Below, piece after piece: positions 24,806 to 34,176 of a stretch of DNA of 37,407 nucleotides (the first letter of the stretch is position 1; every line of letters begins with the position of its first letter). Under the pieces are notes generated by a model. That model did no database searches, was not told the origin of the DNA, and saw only the letters and a list, made by a program, of their open reading frames with translations. A program made the position numbers and the translations under genes. The stretch is from Burkholderiaceae bacterium (GTDB lineage Bacteria; Pseudomonadota; Gammaproteobacteria; Burkholderiales; Burkholderiaceae). The stretch is from the NCBI GenBank assembly GCA_947461805.1, contig CANHMJ010000001.1:1-37407 (forward strand), read 5' to 3'.

Positions 24806-25567
24806 CTAAAGTGAGGCATCCTGTTTACCTAATACAAGCTCCATCAGATCCCAGTCTGCTTGGTGCGTAACTTTAAAGTTGCGTGTTGAGCCCTTGATTA
24901 ATAACGGTTTTCCACCGAAGCGCTCGATTGCACTAGCCTCGTCTGTGACGGCTGCGCGATCCGATACTGCATTTTCCAGTGCGGCGTACAAGTCCGCCAG
25001 GCGAAACATTTGGGGGGTTTGCGCCTGCCAAACCGCTTCCCGCGAAATTGTGCCCTCAATCCACTGACCGTTCGCTGCAGACTGTTTTAGGGTGTCTGCC
25101 ACGGGCATAGCCAAAATACCGCCGTGCAATGGCGTTCCAGAGTCCGCATCCAGCACGCCATGAATCAAATCTTGAATGGATTCTGAGGTGATGCCTGGCC
25201 TCGCGGCATCGTGCACCAAAATCCAATCCTCACCCGGGATATCCGCATCGAGCATCGCCTTCAGGGTATTTAAGACTGTTTCTTGACGGCTTGATCCGCC
25301 GGTCGGCAGAAAGTAGTTGGGCTTGGTATTTAAAAGAGCGCTGCTGCTTTCTTGAAACGCAGCGAAATCACCGGATGCGTGCATGCTAGGGCTGACACCA
25401 ACCCAAATCGACTCAATCTCAGGCGTTGCAATTAGGACCTCGAGCGCAAATGCCAGCATGGGCTTGCCCGCCAGAATGCGAAGCTGCTTGGGCATCGCTC
25501 CACCCAAACGAGAGCCAGTACCAGCAGTTGGCAGAATGGCATGGCATGAAGAAAGAATGTCGCGCAT
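24806..25567 (-). CDS. ispD: 2-C-methyl-D-erythritol 4-phosphate cytidylyltransferase
   Basis: Third step of the MEP pathway: MEP plus CTP give CDP-ME. The nucleotidyltransferase signature LPTAGTGSRLGGAMPKQL lies near residues 12-29 and VHDAARPG in mid-protein. I chose ATG 25567 (253 residues), because an earlier ATG at 25606 would run into the divergent mfd gene and add no conserved sequence. No ribosome site precedes 25567; a -10-like TATAGA ends 7 bases upstream. It is followed without gap by ispF. Confidence 0.94.
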   Translation of the reverse strand: MRDILSSCHAILPTAGTGSRLGGAMPKQLRILAGKPMLAFALEVLIATPEIESIWVGVSPSMHASGDFAAFQESSSALLNTKPNYFLPTGGSSRQETVLNTLKAMLDADIPGEDWILVHDAARPGITSESIQDLIHGVLDADSGTPLHGGILAMPVADTLKQSAANGQWIEGTISREAVWQAQTPQMFRLADLYAALENAVSDRAAVTDEASAIERFGGKPLLIKGSTRNFKVTHQADWDLMELVLGKQDASL

Positions 25568-25574
25568 GTCTGAT

Positions 25575-25582
25575 TCTATAAT
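25575..25582. promoter_or_regulatory. Overlapping -10 elements of the divergent ispD and mfd genes
   Basis: Only 23 bases separate the ispD and mfd start codons. Within them lie TATAAT on the plus strand (25577-25582, 8 bases before the mfd ATG) and TATAGA on the minus strand (25575-25580, 7 bases before the ispD ATG). Neither has a good -35 hexamer at normal distance, so this is a tentative call. Confidence 0.35.
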
Positions 25583-25590
25583 GAGGCTAG

Positions 25591-28500
25591 ATGTCGGATG
25601 GAACAAATCAAGCGCCCCCCATACCTGCTCCGCGGGCTGGGCAGCGCTTTACCTTCTCCGGCTTAGTAGGTTCTGCTGATGCCGCCCTGATCGCTCAATC
25701 TGCCTTACGGCATCGGGCTGATTTTTCCGTAATGGTGGTGTTTTGTGCCCAAGCGCAAGAAGCGCAACGCCTCTTAGAAGAAATCCCCGCATTTGCCCCA
25801 CAATTAAAAACCCGGCTGTTGCCCGATTGGGAGATTCTTCCCTACGACCATTTTTCACCCCATCAGGATTTGGTATCCGAGCGCCTCGCCACCCTGTATG
25901 AAATGCTCGCCGGTACCTGTGACATTGTTTTGGTGCCAGTCACTACTGCACTGCAACGGCTCGGCCCACCGGAATTCTTATCTGGCCACACCTTTTTCTT
26001 TCGGCAAGGCGATCGCCTAAATGAAAGCGCGCTGCGCTTGCAGTTGCAGCAAGCGGGCTACGACCCGGTCAGCGCAGTAATGCGGCCTGGAGAATACAGT
26101 GTGCGCGGCGGCCTGATTGATTTATTCCCAATGGGATCGGCATTGCCTTATCGATTGGATTTGTTTGGCGATGAAATTGAGCAAGTGCGCGCCTTTGATC
26201 CCGATACGCAACGCAGCTTGTATCCCGTTAAAGAAATTCGCTTATTGCCAGGCCATGAGTTCCCATTTGACGATGCAGCGCGCACCGCGTTTCGGAGTCG
26301 CTGGCGTGAAGTATTTGAGGGTGACCCAACGCGTTGCTCAATATATAAAGATGCTAACTTAGGTATTCCGAGTGCGGGTATTGAATCCTATTTACCCCTC
26401 TTTTTTGACGAGTCTGCCACCCTATTTGATTACTTCCCTCGCTCGGGTGATCCGGTTTGGTTAGTTACCGTTGGCGATGCAGAAGAGACGGTACGTAGCT
26501 TTTGGAAAGATACGGAGCAACGGTATGCCTTCCTCAAGCACGATTTAGATCGCCCGATACTGCCGCCCAAAGCACTCTTCTTAGATGTTGATCAATTTTT
26601 TAGTCTTTCAAAAAGTAATGCCCGCCTCGTACTGAATCGCGATGGCATTGTTTCGCACGCCGAAGCGAATGAGCCGCCCCAGTTTTTATCGGTGCCCGAC
26701 GTTGGCATTCACCGGCGTGACCATGATCCGATTGGGCGACTCCGTCAACAGGTTGCGCATGCCCATCGCCGCATTGTGATTTGTTGTGATAGTGCGGGTC
26801 GCCGTGAATCGATTCGCGCACTTTTTGAAGAGAGCAATTCGGTAACGGGAGACGGGGGCAGCAGCCTGTACCCGCTTAATCCAGTGCTTCTGGATGACTT
26901 GGCTACGTTTGTTAAAGGTACTGCGCCCTTCGCCTTAGTTGTCTCCCCACTCTTAAATGGCTTTGATTGGCTAAGTCAGGGCCTCCTTTTCATTACAGAG
27001 GCGGAGCTTTTTACCTTAACTACGCGTCAGCGCCGCAAAGACAGCAGCAAAGAAGCAAGCGATCCCGACATGCTCTTCAAGGATTTGGCCGAGCTTAAGA
27101 TCGGCGATCCGGTAGTGCATGTGGAACATGGCATTGGTCGCTACCAAGGCTTGGTTTTGCTCAACCTAGCGCCACCCAAAGAAGCCCCCATTTTTGAAGA
27201 ATTCTTGCATTTGATTTATGCCAATCAAGCTACCTTATACGTGCCAGTGCATCAGCTGCAATTGGTTACCCGCTATGCCGGCGCAGATCCTGATTCAGCA
27301 CCCTTACATCAATTAGGCTCCGGCCAGTGGGATAAAGCCAAACGCAAGGCCGCTCAGCAAATTCGCGATACTGCCGCTGAGTTATTGAGTCTGTATGCCG
27401 CCCGAGCAATACGCCAAGGGCATGCATTTGAATATTCCGCGCACGATTACGCTGCCTTTGCCGAAAGTTTTGGCTTCGAAGAAACGCCGGATCAAGCCAA
27501 TGCCATTACCGCGGTAATTGGAGATATGACGAGTGGCACGCCAATGGATCGCCTCGTCTGCGGTGATGTGGGGTTTGGTAAAACCGAGGTTGCTTTGCGC
27601 GCCAGTTTTATTGCAGTCATGGGTGGCAAGCAGGTGGCGATACTGGCGCCAACTACCCTACTTGCCGAACAGCATGTGGCCACTTGGAAAGACCGCTTTG
27701 CTGACTGGCCAGTGCGGATTGTGGAACTCTCTCGCTTTAGAACCAGCAAGGAAATTAATGCCTCACTCGAGGCGATCGCCAATGGTGAGGCCGATATCGT
27801 CATCGGTACCCATAAATTGCTTTCGAAAGAAACCCAATTTGCGCGTCTTGGTCTCGTTATCGTCGATGAGGAGCATCGCTTTGGCGTACGTCAAAAGGAT
27901 GCCCTGAAAGCATTACGAGCTGAAGTCGATATTTTGACGCTCACCGCCACGCCGATTCCAAGAACATTAGGCATGGCCATGGAAGGATTGCGGGAGTTTT
28001 CGGTGATTGCAACCGCACCGCAAAAACGTCTGGCAATCAAGACCTTTGTACGGCGCGAAGGCGATGGCGTTGTGCGCGAAGCAGTACTACGCGAAATTAA
28101 ACGTGGTGGGCAAGTCTACTTTTTACACAATGAAGTGGAAACGATCGAGAATCGTCGGCATGCCTTGCAAACTCTAATCCCCGAGGCGCGCATTAGCGTT
28201 GCGCATGGGCAAATGCATGAGCGCGAACTCGAATCCGTCATGCGGGAGTTTGTAACGCAACGCAGTAATATTTTGCTCTGCACCACCATCATTGAAACCG
28301 GCATTGATGTGCCGACAGCAAACACCATCATCATGCACCGCGCCGATAAATTTGGCTTGGCACAGCTGCATCAGTTGCGTGGCCGGGTTGGCCGATCGCA
28401 CCACCAAGCTTATGCGTATTTATTAGTGCCTGATCCAGAGGCTTTAAGTAAGCAAGCCAAAATGCGGCTGGACGCCATTCAGGCAATGGAAGAATTGGGC

Positions 28501-29145
28501 TCCGGCTTTTACTTAGCAATGCATGATTTAGAAATTCGGGGTGCAGGTGAAGTGCTGGGCGATAAACAATCGGGCGATATTCATGAAATTGGATTTCAGC
28601 TCTACACCGAGATGCTCAATCGCGCAGTTAAATCCCTGCGTAGCGGAAAAGAGCCCGATTTGTTAGCGCCACTGCAGGTCACGACCGATGTCAATTTAGG
28701 CGTTCCAGCGCTGCTGCCAGAAGATTATTGCCCCGACGTACATGAACGCCTTTCGCTTTACAAACGCTTTGCAGGAACCCACGATTTTTCTGAGCTAATG
28801 GGTTTGCGTGAGGAGCTGGTCGATCGCTTTGGGGATTTGCCAGATCCCGCAAAGTCTTTTTACGAGACCCACCGCCTGCGCCTGGAGATGAGTGGTTTTG
28901 GTATCAAGAAAATTGATGCCGGGCCAACCGCCATTCAGCTTACCTTTATTCCGAACCCGCCGATTGATCCGCTACGCATTATTCAATTAGTGCAATCCAA
29001 TAAACAGGTTTTACTCAACGGCCAAGATCGACTCAAGGTATTACCTCAAAAAGTCGGTGACTTTGATAAATTAGAACAGCGCTTAGATCAAATACGTCGA
29101 CTGTTAAAGCACCTGAGCGCATCGCCCACATTGGCGAGCGCATAA
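25591..29145 (+). CDS. mfd: Transcription-repair coupling factor
   Basis: Large ATP-dependent DNA translocase that removes RNA polymerase stalled at lesions and recruits UvrA. The 1184 residues follow the Mfd plan: N-terminal UvrB-like region, RNA-polymerase-interaction domain (IGDPVVHVEHGIGRYQGL), superfamily 2 motor with Walker A GDVGFGKTE (about 658-666), DEEH box (759-762) and the LTLTATPIPRTL motif. The TRG region (QLRGRVGRSHHQAYAYLL) and C-terminal UvrA-masking domain (YCPDVHERLSLYKRF) follow. ATG at 25591 with GAGG at 25583-25586. Divergent from ispD. Confidence 0.98.
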   Translation: MSDGTNQAPPIPAPRAGQRFTFSGLVGSADAALIAQSALRHRADFSVMVVFCAQAQEAQRLLEEIPAFAPQLKTRLLPDWEILPYDHFSPHQDLVSERLATLYEMLAGTCDIVLVPVTTALQRLGPPEFLSGHTFFFRQGDRLNESALRLQLQQAGYDPVSAVMRPGEYSVRGGLIDLFPMGSALPYRLDLFGDEIEQVRAFDPDTQRSLYPVKEIRLLPGHEFPFDDAARTAFRSRWREVFEGDPTRCSIYKDANLGIPSAGIESYLPLFFDESATLFDYFPRSGDPVWLVTVGDAEETVRSFWKDTEQRYAFLKHDLDRPILPPKALFLDVDQFFSLSKSNARLVLNRDGIVSHAEANEPPQFLSVPDVGIHRRDHDPIGRLRQQVAHAHRRIVICCDSAGRRESIRALFEESNSVTGDGGSSLYPLNPVLLDDLATFVKGTAPFALVVSPLLNGFDWLSQGLLFITEAELFTLTTRQRRKDSSKEASDPDMLFKDLAELKIGDPVVHVEHGIGRYQGLVLLNLAPPKEAPIFEEFLHLIYANQATLYVPVHQLQLVTRYAGADPDSAPLHQLGSGQWDKAKRKAAQQIRDTAAELLSLYAARAIRQGHAFEYSAHDYAAFAESFGFEETPDQANAITAVIGDMTSGTPMDRLVCGDVGFGKTEVALRASFIAVMGGKQVAILAPTTLLAEQHVATWKDRFADWPVRIVELSRFRTSKEINASLEAIANGEADIVIGTHKLLSKETQFARLGLVIVDEEHRFGVRQKDALKALRAEVDILTLTATPIPRTLGMAMEGLREFSVIATAPQKRLAIKTFVRREGDGVVREAVLREIKRGGQVYFLHNEVETIENRRHALQTLIPEARISVAHGQMHERELESVMREFVTQRSNILLCTTIIETGIDVPTANTIIMHRADKFGLAQLHQLRGRVGRSHHQAYAYLLVPDPEALSKQAKMRLDAIQAMEELGSGFYLAMHDLEIRGAGEVLGDKQSGDIHEIGFQLYTEMLNRAVKSLRSGKEPDLLAPLQVTTDVNLGVPALLPEDYCPDVHERLSLYKRFAGTHDFSELMGLREELVDRFGDLPDPAKSFYETHRLRLEMSGFGIKKIDAGPTAIQLTFIPNPPIDPLRIIQLVQSNKQVLLNGQDRLKVLPQKVGDFDKLEQRLDQIRRLLKHLSASPTLASA

Positions 29146-29220
29146 ACCAGTAGATACCCTATTCAATCCATCCTTTTCTGAATCAAAATTCGCTTACTAT
29201 GGCCTTATGAGAAACCCACT

Positions 29221-30120
29221 ATGAGCCTTGGCCAAATTATTGTTGTGCTGTCCACTGCCCCGATCGATCGTGGCCTATCGAACACCTTGGGCAATCTGGC
29301 AACCAATTTAGGCCTATCGCTTAAGCCCTTTGACAACCAGGGCTGTATCTTAGTGTGCAATACGCACGCCCAGCGCTGGCAGGTATCGCGCGAGCTTGCT
29401 CCAACCGAGCGTGAGGCCTTTCGTAAACTGGCCTCTAGCCTCAGTCTTGATCTGGCTTTTTTAGCGCCCTCCTTTAAGCCTGCTCGCTTACGAATTTTGG
29501 CGATGGATATGGATTCCACCTTAATCAATATTGAGTGCATTGATGAGATTGCCGATTTTGCAGGTAAGAAGGCGGAAGTGGCGGCGATTACGGAGGCAAC
29601 GATGCGCGGCGAAATAGCCAACTTTAGTGAAAGCTTGCGCCGCCGTGTTGCATTACTTCAAGGCGTTTCAGAATCTGTGCTGGAGGCAGTCTATCGTGAA
29701 CGCCTAATACCCAATCCAGGCGCTACCCAGTTACTGACTGCTGCCAATGCAGCCGGATTACATACCCTGCTGGTTTCGGGTGGCTTCACTTTTTTTACGC
29801 AGCGCATGCAGCGTGATCTTGGCTTTACAGAAGCCCACGCCAATACCTTAGAAATTCAAGATGGAAAGCTAACCGGCTTGGTATTAGGGGATATTGTCGA
29901 TGCGACTGGCAAGAATACGCATGTTAAGAATGCTTGCAAGACCTTGGGGTGTAAAAAAACTGCAGCCATTACCATCGGCGATGGCGCTAATGATTTATTG
30001 ATGATGGACGGATCGGGCCTGAGCATTGCTTACCGCGCTAAGCCCGTCGTCAAAGAAAAAGCCGACGCGGCATTTGACCGAGTCGGCTTAGATGCCGCAT
30101 TGGCGTTAATAGCCCAATAA
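29221..30120 (+). CDS. serB: Phosphoserine phosphatase
   Basis: Last step of serine synthesis, hydrolysing phosphoserine. The HAD-superfamily domain starts at MDMDSTLINIECIDE, with Asp96 as likely nucleophile and Asp98 as acid/base. LLVSGGFTFF and IGDGANDLLMM supply the remaining HAD motifs. The N-terminal 80 residues form an ACT-like region, as in other SerB proteins of about 300 residues. ATG at 29221 with GAGAAA 7-12 bases upstream. It follows mfd after 75 bases and converges on the thiolase gene with 24 bases between stops; no terminator was seen there. Confidence 0.96.
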   Translation: MSLGQIIVVLSTAPIDRGLSNTLGNLATNLGLSLKPFDNQGCILVCNTHAQRWQVSRELAPTEREAFRKLASSLSLDLAFLAPSFKPARLRILAMDMDSTLINIECIDEIADFAGKKAEVAAITEATMRGEIANFSESLRRRVALLQGVSESVLEAVYRERLIPNPGATQLLTAANAAGLHTLLVSGGFTFFTQRMQRDLGFTEAHANTLEIQDGKLTGLVLGDIVDATGKNTHVKNACKTLGCKKTAAITIGDGANDLLMMDGSGLSIAYRAKPVVKEKADAAFDRVGLDAALALIAQ

Positions 30121-30144
30121 GTTTACTGAATCGCTTCGCGCAAC

Positions 30145-31329
30145 TTACAGGCGCTCAAACACAACCGCAATTCCTTGGCCGCCACCAATGCACATAGTGG
30201 CTAAGGCGTACTTGCCATTCACCCTCTGCAGTTCATGAATTGCTTTGGTTGCAATGGCAGCGCCCGAGCAGCCAATCGGATGACCAAGTGCAATTGCACC
30301 GCCATTCACATTGGTCTTGGCGGGATCTAATCCTAGACCTTTTGTAACCGCCAAAGCCTGGGCAGCAAAGGCCTCATTGGATTCAATCACATCGATTTGA
30401 TCCAACTTTAAACCGGCGCGCGTTAACGCAATTTTGGATGCGGGAATCGGTCCCTCGCCCATGATGTGATTGGGAACACCGGCCACGGCGTAGGACACCA
30501 AACGGGCAATCGGCTTTTGGCCGGCTTTAGCAGCGGCATCGGCAGCAGCCAACACAAAAAATGCTGCGCCATCATTAATCCCAGATGCATTACCTGCAGT
30601 AACGGTGCCGCCCTCTTTTTTGAAAACTGCCTTCATCTTACCGAGCGTTTCCATGGTGGTATCCGGCTTGCAATGCTCATCGGTATCAAATACCACATCG
30701 CCTTTGCGTGACTTGATGGTGATGGGAACAATTTGCGACTTGAAGCGGCCTTCTTTAATCGCTACGCTAGCCCTGCGGTGCGACTCTACCGCAAATGCAT
30801 CCTGTTCTTCACGGGTCAATTTCCATTTTTCAGCGAGATTTTCAGCAGTGACGCCCATGTGTCCGACGCCAAATGGATCAGTTAAGACCGCAACCATCAG
30901 GTCAATCATTTTGGTATCGCCCATGCGCGCGCCACTACGCATCGCAGGAGAGCCATACATACCGCGGGACATCACTTCAACGCCGCCGCCAACGCCGTAA
31001 TCGCAATCGTTGAGCATGATGGCCTGTGATGTGGTGACGATCGCCTGCAAGCCAGAGCTGCAAAGGCGGTTTAAGGACATCGCTACCGACTCCATCGGTA
31101 AGCCTGCCTGAATGGACGCAACGCGTGCAACGTAGGCATAACGGCTGTCGGTTGGGATGGTATTGCCAACCGTAACATAATTAACGTCTTGGGGGTTCAC
31201 GCCGGATCGCGCAACTGCTTCTTTCATGACGATGCCGCCGAGCTCGGATGGCTCCATGCTACTGAGGCTGCCATTAAAGGCGCCAATGGCAGAACGCACC
31301 GCACTTAATACAACGACTTCACGACTCAT
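30145..31329 (-). CDS. bktB: Beta-ketothiolase, BktB-like acetyl-CoA acyltransferase
   Basis: Condenses two acetyl-CoA (or acetyl- and propionyl-CoA) into the 3-ketoacyl-CoA used for polyhydroxyalkanoate, or works in reverse in degradation. The 394 residues carry all catalytic residues: nucleophile Cys90 (NRLCSSGLQ), His350 (GGAIALGHPIG) and Cys380 (MCIGGGQG). The stretch KGDVVFDTDEH and the place near phaR-rimO resemble Cupriavidus BktB as I recall it; PhaA is the main alternative name. ATG at 31329 with AGGGGA upstream. It ends the pha gene series and probably supplies PhaB with substrate. Confidence 0.88.
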   Translation of the reverse strand: MSREVVVLSAVRSAIGAFNGSLSSMEPSELGGIVMKEAVARSGVNPQDVNYVTVGNTIPTDSRYAYVARVASIQAGLPMESVAMSLNRLCSSGLQAIVTTSQAIMLNDCDYGVGGGVEVMSRGMYGSPAMRSGARMGDTKMIDLMVAVLTDPFGVGHMGVTAENLAEKWKLTREEQDAFAVESHRRASVAIKEGRFKSQIVPITIKSRKGDVVFDTDEHCKPDTTMETLGKMKAVFKKEGGTVTAGNASGINDGAAFFVLAAADAAAKAGQKPIARLVSYAVAGVPNHIMGEGPIPASKIALTRAGLKLDQIDVIESNEAFAAQALAVTKGLGLDPAKTNVNGGAIALGHPIGCSGAAIATKAIHELQRVNGKYALATMCIGGGQGIAVVFERL

Positions 31330-31399
31330 AGTAATCCCCTTAAGTTAACAATTTCTTTTGAAAAGCCTTCACTCTCCAACGCTATTTTTACCCGATTGC

Positions 31400-32758
31400 C
31401 TACAATTGAGCAATCAGGTCGTGCCCCTGCGTATCTACAATCGTTCCACGCACAAAATCACCCACCCGATAGCGCTTGGATGGTTTACTCACCGGCAAAA
31501 TCCGCACGATTCCATCAATTTCTGGAGCATCACCCGCGGTACGGCCTATTCCGCCAGCCTCGCTAACATGATCCACCAAAATTGGCATGCGTTGGCCTAC
31601 CCGACTTTTGAGTCGATTAACTGAAATTACTTCAGCTTTTGCCATGAAGCGGGCTTGACGCTCTTCGCGAATTGATTGATCCAGTGCACCCGCAAGTGCA
31701 TTGGCTGTGGCACCCGCTACGGGCGAATACGCAAAGCAGCCAGCCCGATCAATTTGCGCTTGATCTAAAAAATCCAATAGGTAACTAAATTCATCTTCGG
31801 TTTCTCCCGGGAATCCAGCAATGAAGGTGCTGCGAATCACGAGCTCAGGGCAGATAGCGCGCCACGCCTCAATGCGATCTAAATTGCGTTCGCCACTGGC
31901 AGGACGCTTCATGCGTTTGAGCACATCGGGATGCGCATGTTGCAATGGAATATCAAGGTAGGGCAAAAGGCCAAACCCATGCTCTTTAAACTCAGCCATG
32001 ATGGGCACTACATCATCGACGTGTGGGTAGGGGTACACATAATGCAGGCGCACCCACGCTTGATGTTCGCGCGCAATCTGATTGAGGGCGCTGACTAAAT
32101 CGAGCATCTTGGTTTTGAGTGGCTTGCCATCCCAAAAACCGGTGCGGTATTGCATATCAACGCCATAAGCGCTGGTGTCTTGTGATACAACCAGTAATTC
32201 CTTTACGCCAGATTCAAACAGGCGCTTTGCCTCCATCAGGACTTCGCTGATTGGCCGAGAGACTAAATCACCACGCATGCTGGGAATGATGCAAAACGTG
32301 CAGCGATGGTTGCAGCCTTCGGATATTTTTAAATAGGCGTAATGTTTTGGCGTTAGCTTCACGCCGATGGGTGGCAGTAAATCGATAAACGGGTCGTGCG
32401 GCTTAGGTAAATGCAAATGAATTGCCTGCATCACTTCAGCGGTGGCGTGGGGACCGGTCACTGCCAGTACTTTTGGATGGATGCTTTTAATTAAATCAGA
32501 GCCGTCGTCATTTTTGCGCGCGCCAAGACAGCCCGTCACAATCACTTTGCCGTTTTCAGACAAGGCCTCACCAATCGCTGCAAGCGATTCTTCGACGGCA
32601 GAATCAATAAAGCCACAGGTATTGACTACGACTAGATCGGCACCCGAATAGTCTTTAGCAGTCTCATACCCCTCCGCACTCAATTGCGTGAGGATGAGCT
32701 CTGAGTCAACCAGCGCCTTAGGGCAGCCTAAGGAAACAAAACCAACCTTGCCCGCCAC
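31400..32758 (-). CDS. rimO: Ribosomal protein uS12 methylthiotransferase RimO
   Basis: Radical-SAM enzyme that adds a methylthio group to an aspartate of ribosomal protein S12. The 452 residues have the N-terminal cluster cysteines Cys12, Cys48 and Cys77, the radical-SAM triad Cys149, Cys153, Cys156 (CNHRCTFC) and a C-terminal TRAM domain. VSLGCPKALVDSE at the N-terminus separates it from the tRNA enzyme MiaB. It starts with GTG at 32758, two bases after the phaR stop codon and without a good ribosome site, so it is probably translated by coupling. It sits between phaR and the thiolase; no metabolic link to storage polymer is known to me. Confidence 0.96.
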   Translation of the reverse strand: MAGKVGFVSLGCPKALVDSELILTQLSAEGYETAKDYSGADLVVVNTCGFIDSAVEESLAAIGEALSENGKVIVTGCLGARKNDDGSDLIKSIHPKVLAVTGPHATAEVMQAIHLHLPKPHDPFIDLLPPIGVKLTPKHYAYLKISEGCNHRCTFCIIPSMRGDLVSRPISEVLMEAKRLFESGVKELLVVSQDTSAYGVDMQYRTGFWDGKPLKTKMLDLVSALNQIAREHQAWVRLHYVYPYPHVDDVVPIMAEFKEHGFGLLPYLDIPLQHAHPDVLKRMKRPASGERNLDRIEAWRAICPELVIRSTFIAGFPGETEDEFSYLLDFLDQAQIDRAGCFAYSPVAGATANALAGALDQSIREERQARFMAKAEVISVNRLKSRVGQRMPILVDHVSEAGGIGRTAGDAPEIDGIVRILPVSKPSKRYRVGDFVRGTIVDTQGHDLIAQL

Positions 32759-32760
32759 AA

Positions 32761-33315
32761 CTAATTGTTTTCTTTTTTAGGCGTGGGCGGCGTAAAAGGA
32801 AATCCCTTAAACAAATGTTGCGAGCCTTGCATTTGCTCTTGCATCTTCATAAACAGATCTTTACTCTGCTCCATGTAATTGCCCATCAAGCCCTGCATCA
32901 TCGGATTCTGCATATTCATGGCTTGCGCCCACGCATCTGTACCGCCGGTAACGCCTTTGGATTGATCGCTTAATGTGCCATGGATATCAACAAAGGACTG
33001 CATGGTTTTTTCCAAGTAGTTGCCCATCAGGCCTTGCATGGAATTGCCATAAAAACGAATAATCTGCGATAGCATTTGCGAAGAAAAGACCGGCGAGCCA
33101 CAGGCCTCTTCTTCCAAGATAATTTGCATCAAAATATTGCGCGTAAGATCGTCTTCGTTTTTGGCATCCACGACCTTAAATGCCTCATTCGCCATCACCA
33201 AGCCCTTGATGTCAACTAAGGTCACATACGTACTGGTTTGCGTGTCGTAAAGGCGGCGATTAGGGTACTTCTTAATCAGCCGCTCTTCACCCGCTCGTTT
33301 TGTTCTGGTTGCCAT
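32761..33315 (-). CDS. phaR: Polyhydroxyalkanoate synthesis regulator PhaR
   Basis: DNA-binding repressor that also binds PHA granules and so senses polymer, controlling phasin and its own genes in related species. Start ATG 33315 was chosen because GGAGG stands 9 bases upstream; a GTG at 33333 in the same frame is less likely. The 184 residues begin with the PhaR DNA-binding domain (IKKYPNRRLYDTQTSTYVTL), then the accumulation-regulator region. The phrase MQGLMGNYxE occurs twice (near residues 92 and 138) in a Met/Gln-rich amphipathic tail likely to contact granules. It follows phaB after 54 bases. Confidence 0.95.
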   Translation of the reverse strand: MATRTKRAGEERLIKKYPNRRLYDTQTSTYVTLVDIKGLVMANEAFKVVDAKNEDDLTRNILMQIILEEEACGSPVFSSQMLSQIIRFYGNSMQGLMGNYLEKTMQSFVDIHGTLSDQSKGVTGGTDAWAQAMNMQNPMMQGLMGNYMEQSKDLFMKMQEQMQGSQHLFKGFPFTPPTPKKENN

Positions 33316-33369
33316 ATCCCCAATCCTCCGCACTACATAAATGCCATAACTGACAGTTTAGCTTCGGAA

Positions 33370-34110
33370 TTATCCTGTATGGATGCCGCCGTTGAGCGAA
33401 AAATCGGCCCCAGTAGCAAATGCAGCGTCATCTGAGGCGATGTAGGCACACATGGAGGCGATTTCATCGGGGGTACCCAGCCGTTTTACCGGAATGGCAG
33501 AAACAATCTTTTCGAGCACATCGGGCCGTATTGCCTTCACCATATCCGTTGCAATGTAGCCGGGGGAGACCGTATTAATCGTAACTCCTTTACCAGCCAC
33601 TTCTTGCGCTAGAGCCATCGTAAAACCATGTAAGCCGGCCTTTGCCGTGGAATAGTTGGTTTGCCCAAACTGCCCTTTTTGGCCATTGACTGAGGAAATA
33701 TTAATGACCCGACCCCAGTTATTGTCAATCATGCCTTCGATGACCTGCTTCGTGACATTGAACAAGGAATTGAGGTTGGTATCGATTACCGCCTTCCAAT
33801 CCTCTGGCGTCATCTTACGAAAGACGCTGTCTCGCGTAATGCCTGCATTGTTGACCAGAATATCGACGCGGCCTACTTCGGCCTTTACTTTTTCAAATGC
33901 AGCTACAGTCGATGTCCAGTCAGATACATTGCCTTCGGAGGCAATAAAGTTGTAACCCAATTCTTTTTGCTCGCCGAGCCAACGATCGCGGCGCGGTGAA
34001 TTCGGTCCACAACCGGCAATGACCAAATGCCCTTTTTTAGAGAGCCGCTGGCAAATCGCGGTACCAATTCCACCCATACCACCCGTTACATAAGCAATTC
34101 GTTGCGACAT
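33370..34110 (-). CDS. phaB: Acetoacetyl-CoA reductase
   Basis: NADPH-dependent reduction of acetoacetyl-CoA to (R)-3-hydroxybutyryl-CoA, the monomer for PHB. The 246-residue short-chain dehydrogenase has the cofactor loop TGGMGGIG (9-16), NNAG (87-90) and the catalytic Ser140, Tyr153, Lys157. PhaB-like features are the start MSQRIAYVTGGMGGIG and the end GADFSLNGGIHTG. FabG is the main alternative, but the position after phaC argues for PhaB. ATG at 34110 with GAGGG about 8 bases upstream. Confidence 0.95.
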   Translation of the reverse strand: MSQRIAYVTGGMGGIGTAICQRLSKKGHLVIAGCGPNSPRRDRWLGEQKELGYNFIASEGNVSDWTSTVAAFEKVKAEVGRVDILVNNAGITRDSVFRKMTPEDWKAVIDTNLNSLFNVTKQVIEGMIDNNWGRVINISSVNGQKGQFGQTNYSTAKAGLHGFTMALAQEVAGKGVTINTVSPGYIATDMVKAIRPDVLEKIVSAIPVKRLGTPDEIASMCAYIASDDAAFATGADFSLNGGIHTG

Positions 34111-34134
34111 CGTATTACCCTCTTTTCTCTATGT

Positions 34135-34157
34135 GTGTTGCGTCTTTAAGGTGTTGC
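34135..34157. repeat. Direct repeat GTGTTGC x2 before phaB
   Basis: Two identical GTGTTGC units at 34135-34141 and 34151-34157, 16 bases apart start to start, in the 66-base gap between phaC and phaB. Position and spacing of about one and a half turns suggest a possible operator, but no binding protein can be shown from sequence. Confidence 0.4.
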
Positions 34158-34176
34158 ATTCATTAATAAAAATTTC

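Noticed and set aside
25568..25606. Longer ispD starting at 25606
   Set aside because: It overlaps the mfd start, adds 13 unconserved residues, and the shorter form begins close to the nucleotide-binding signature as in the family.
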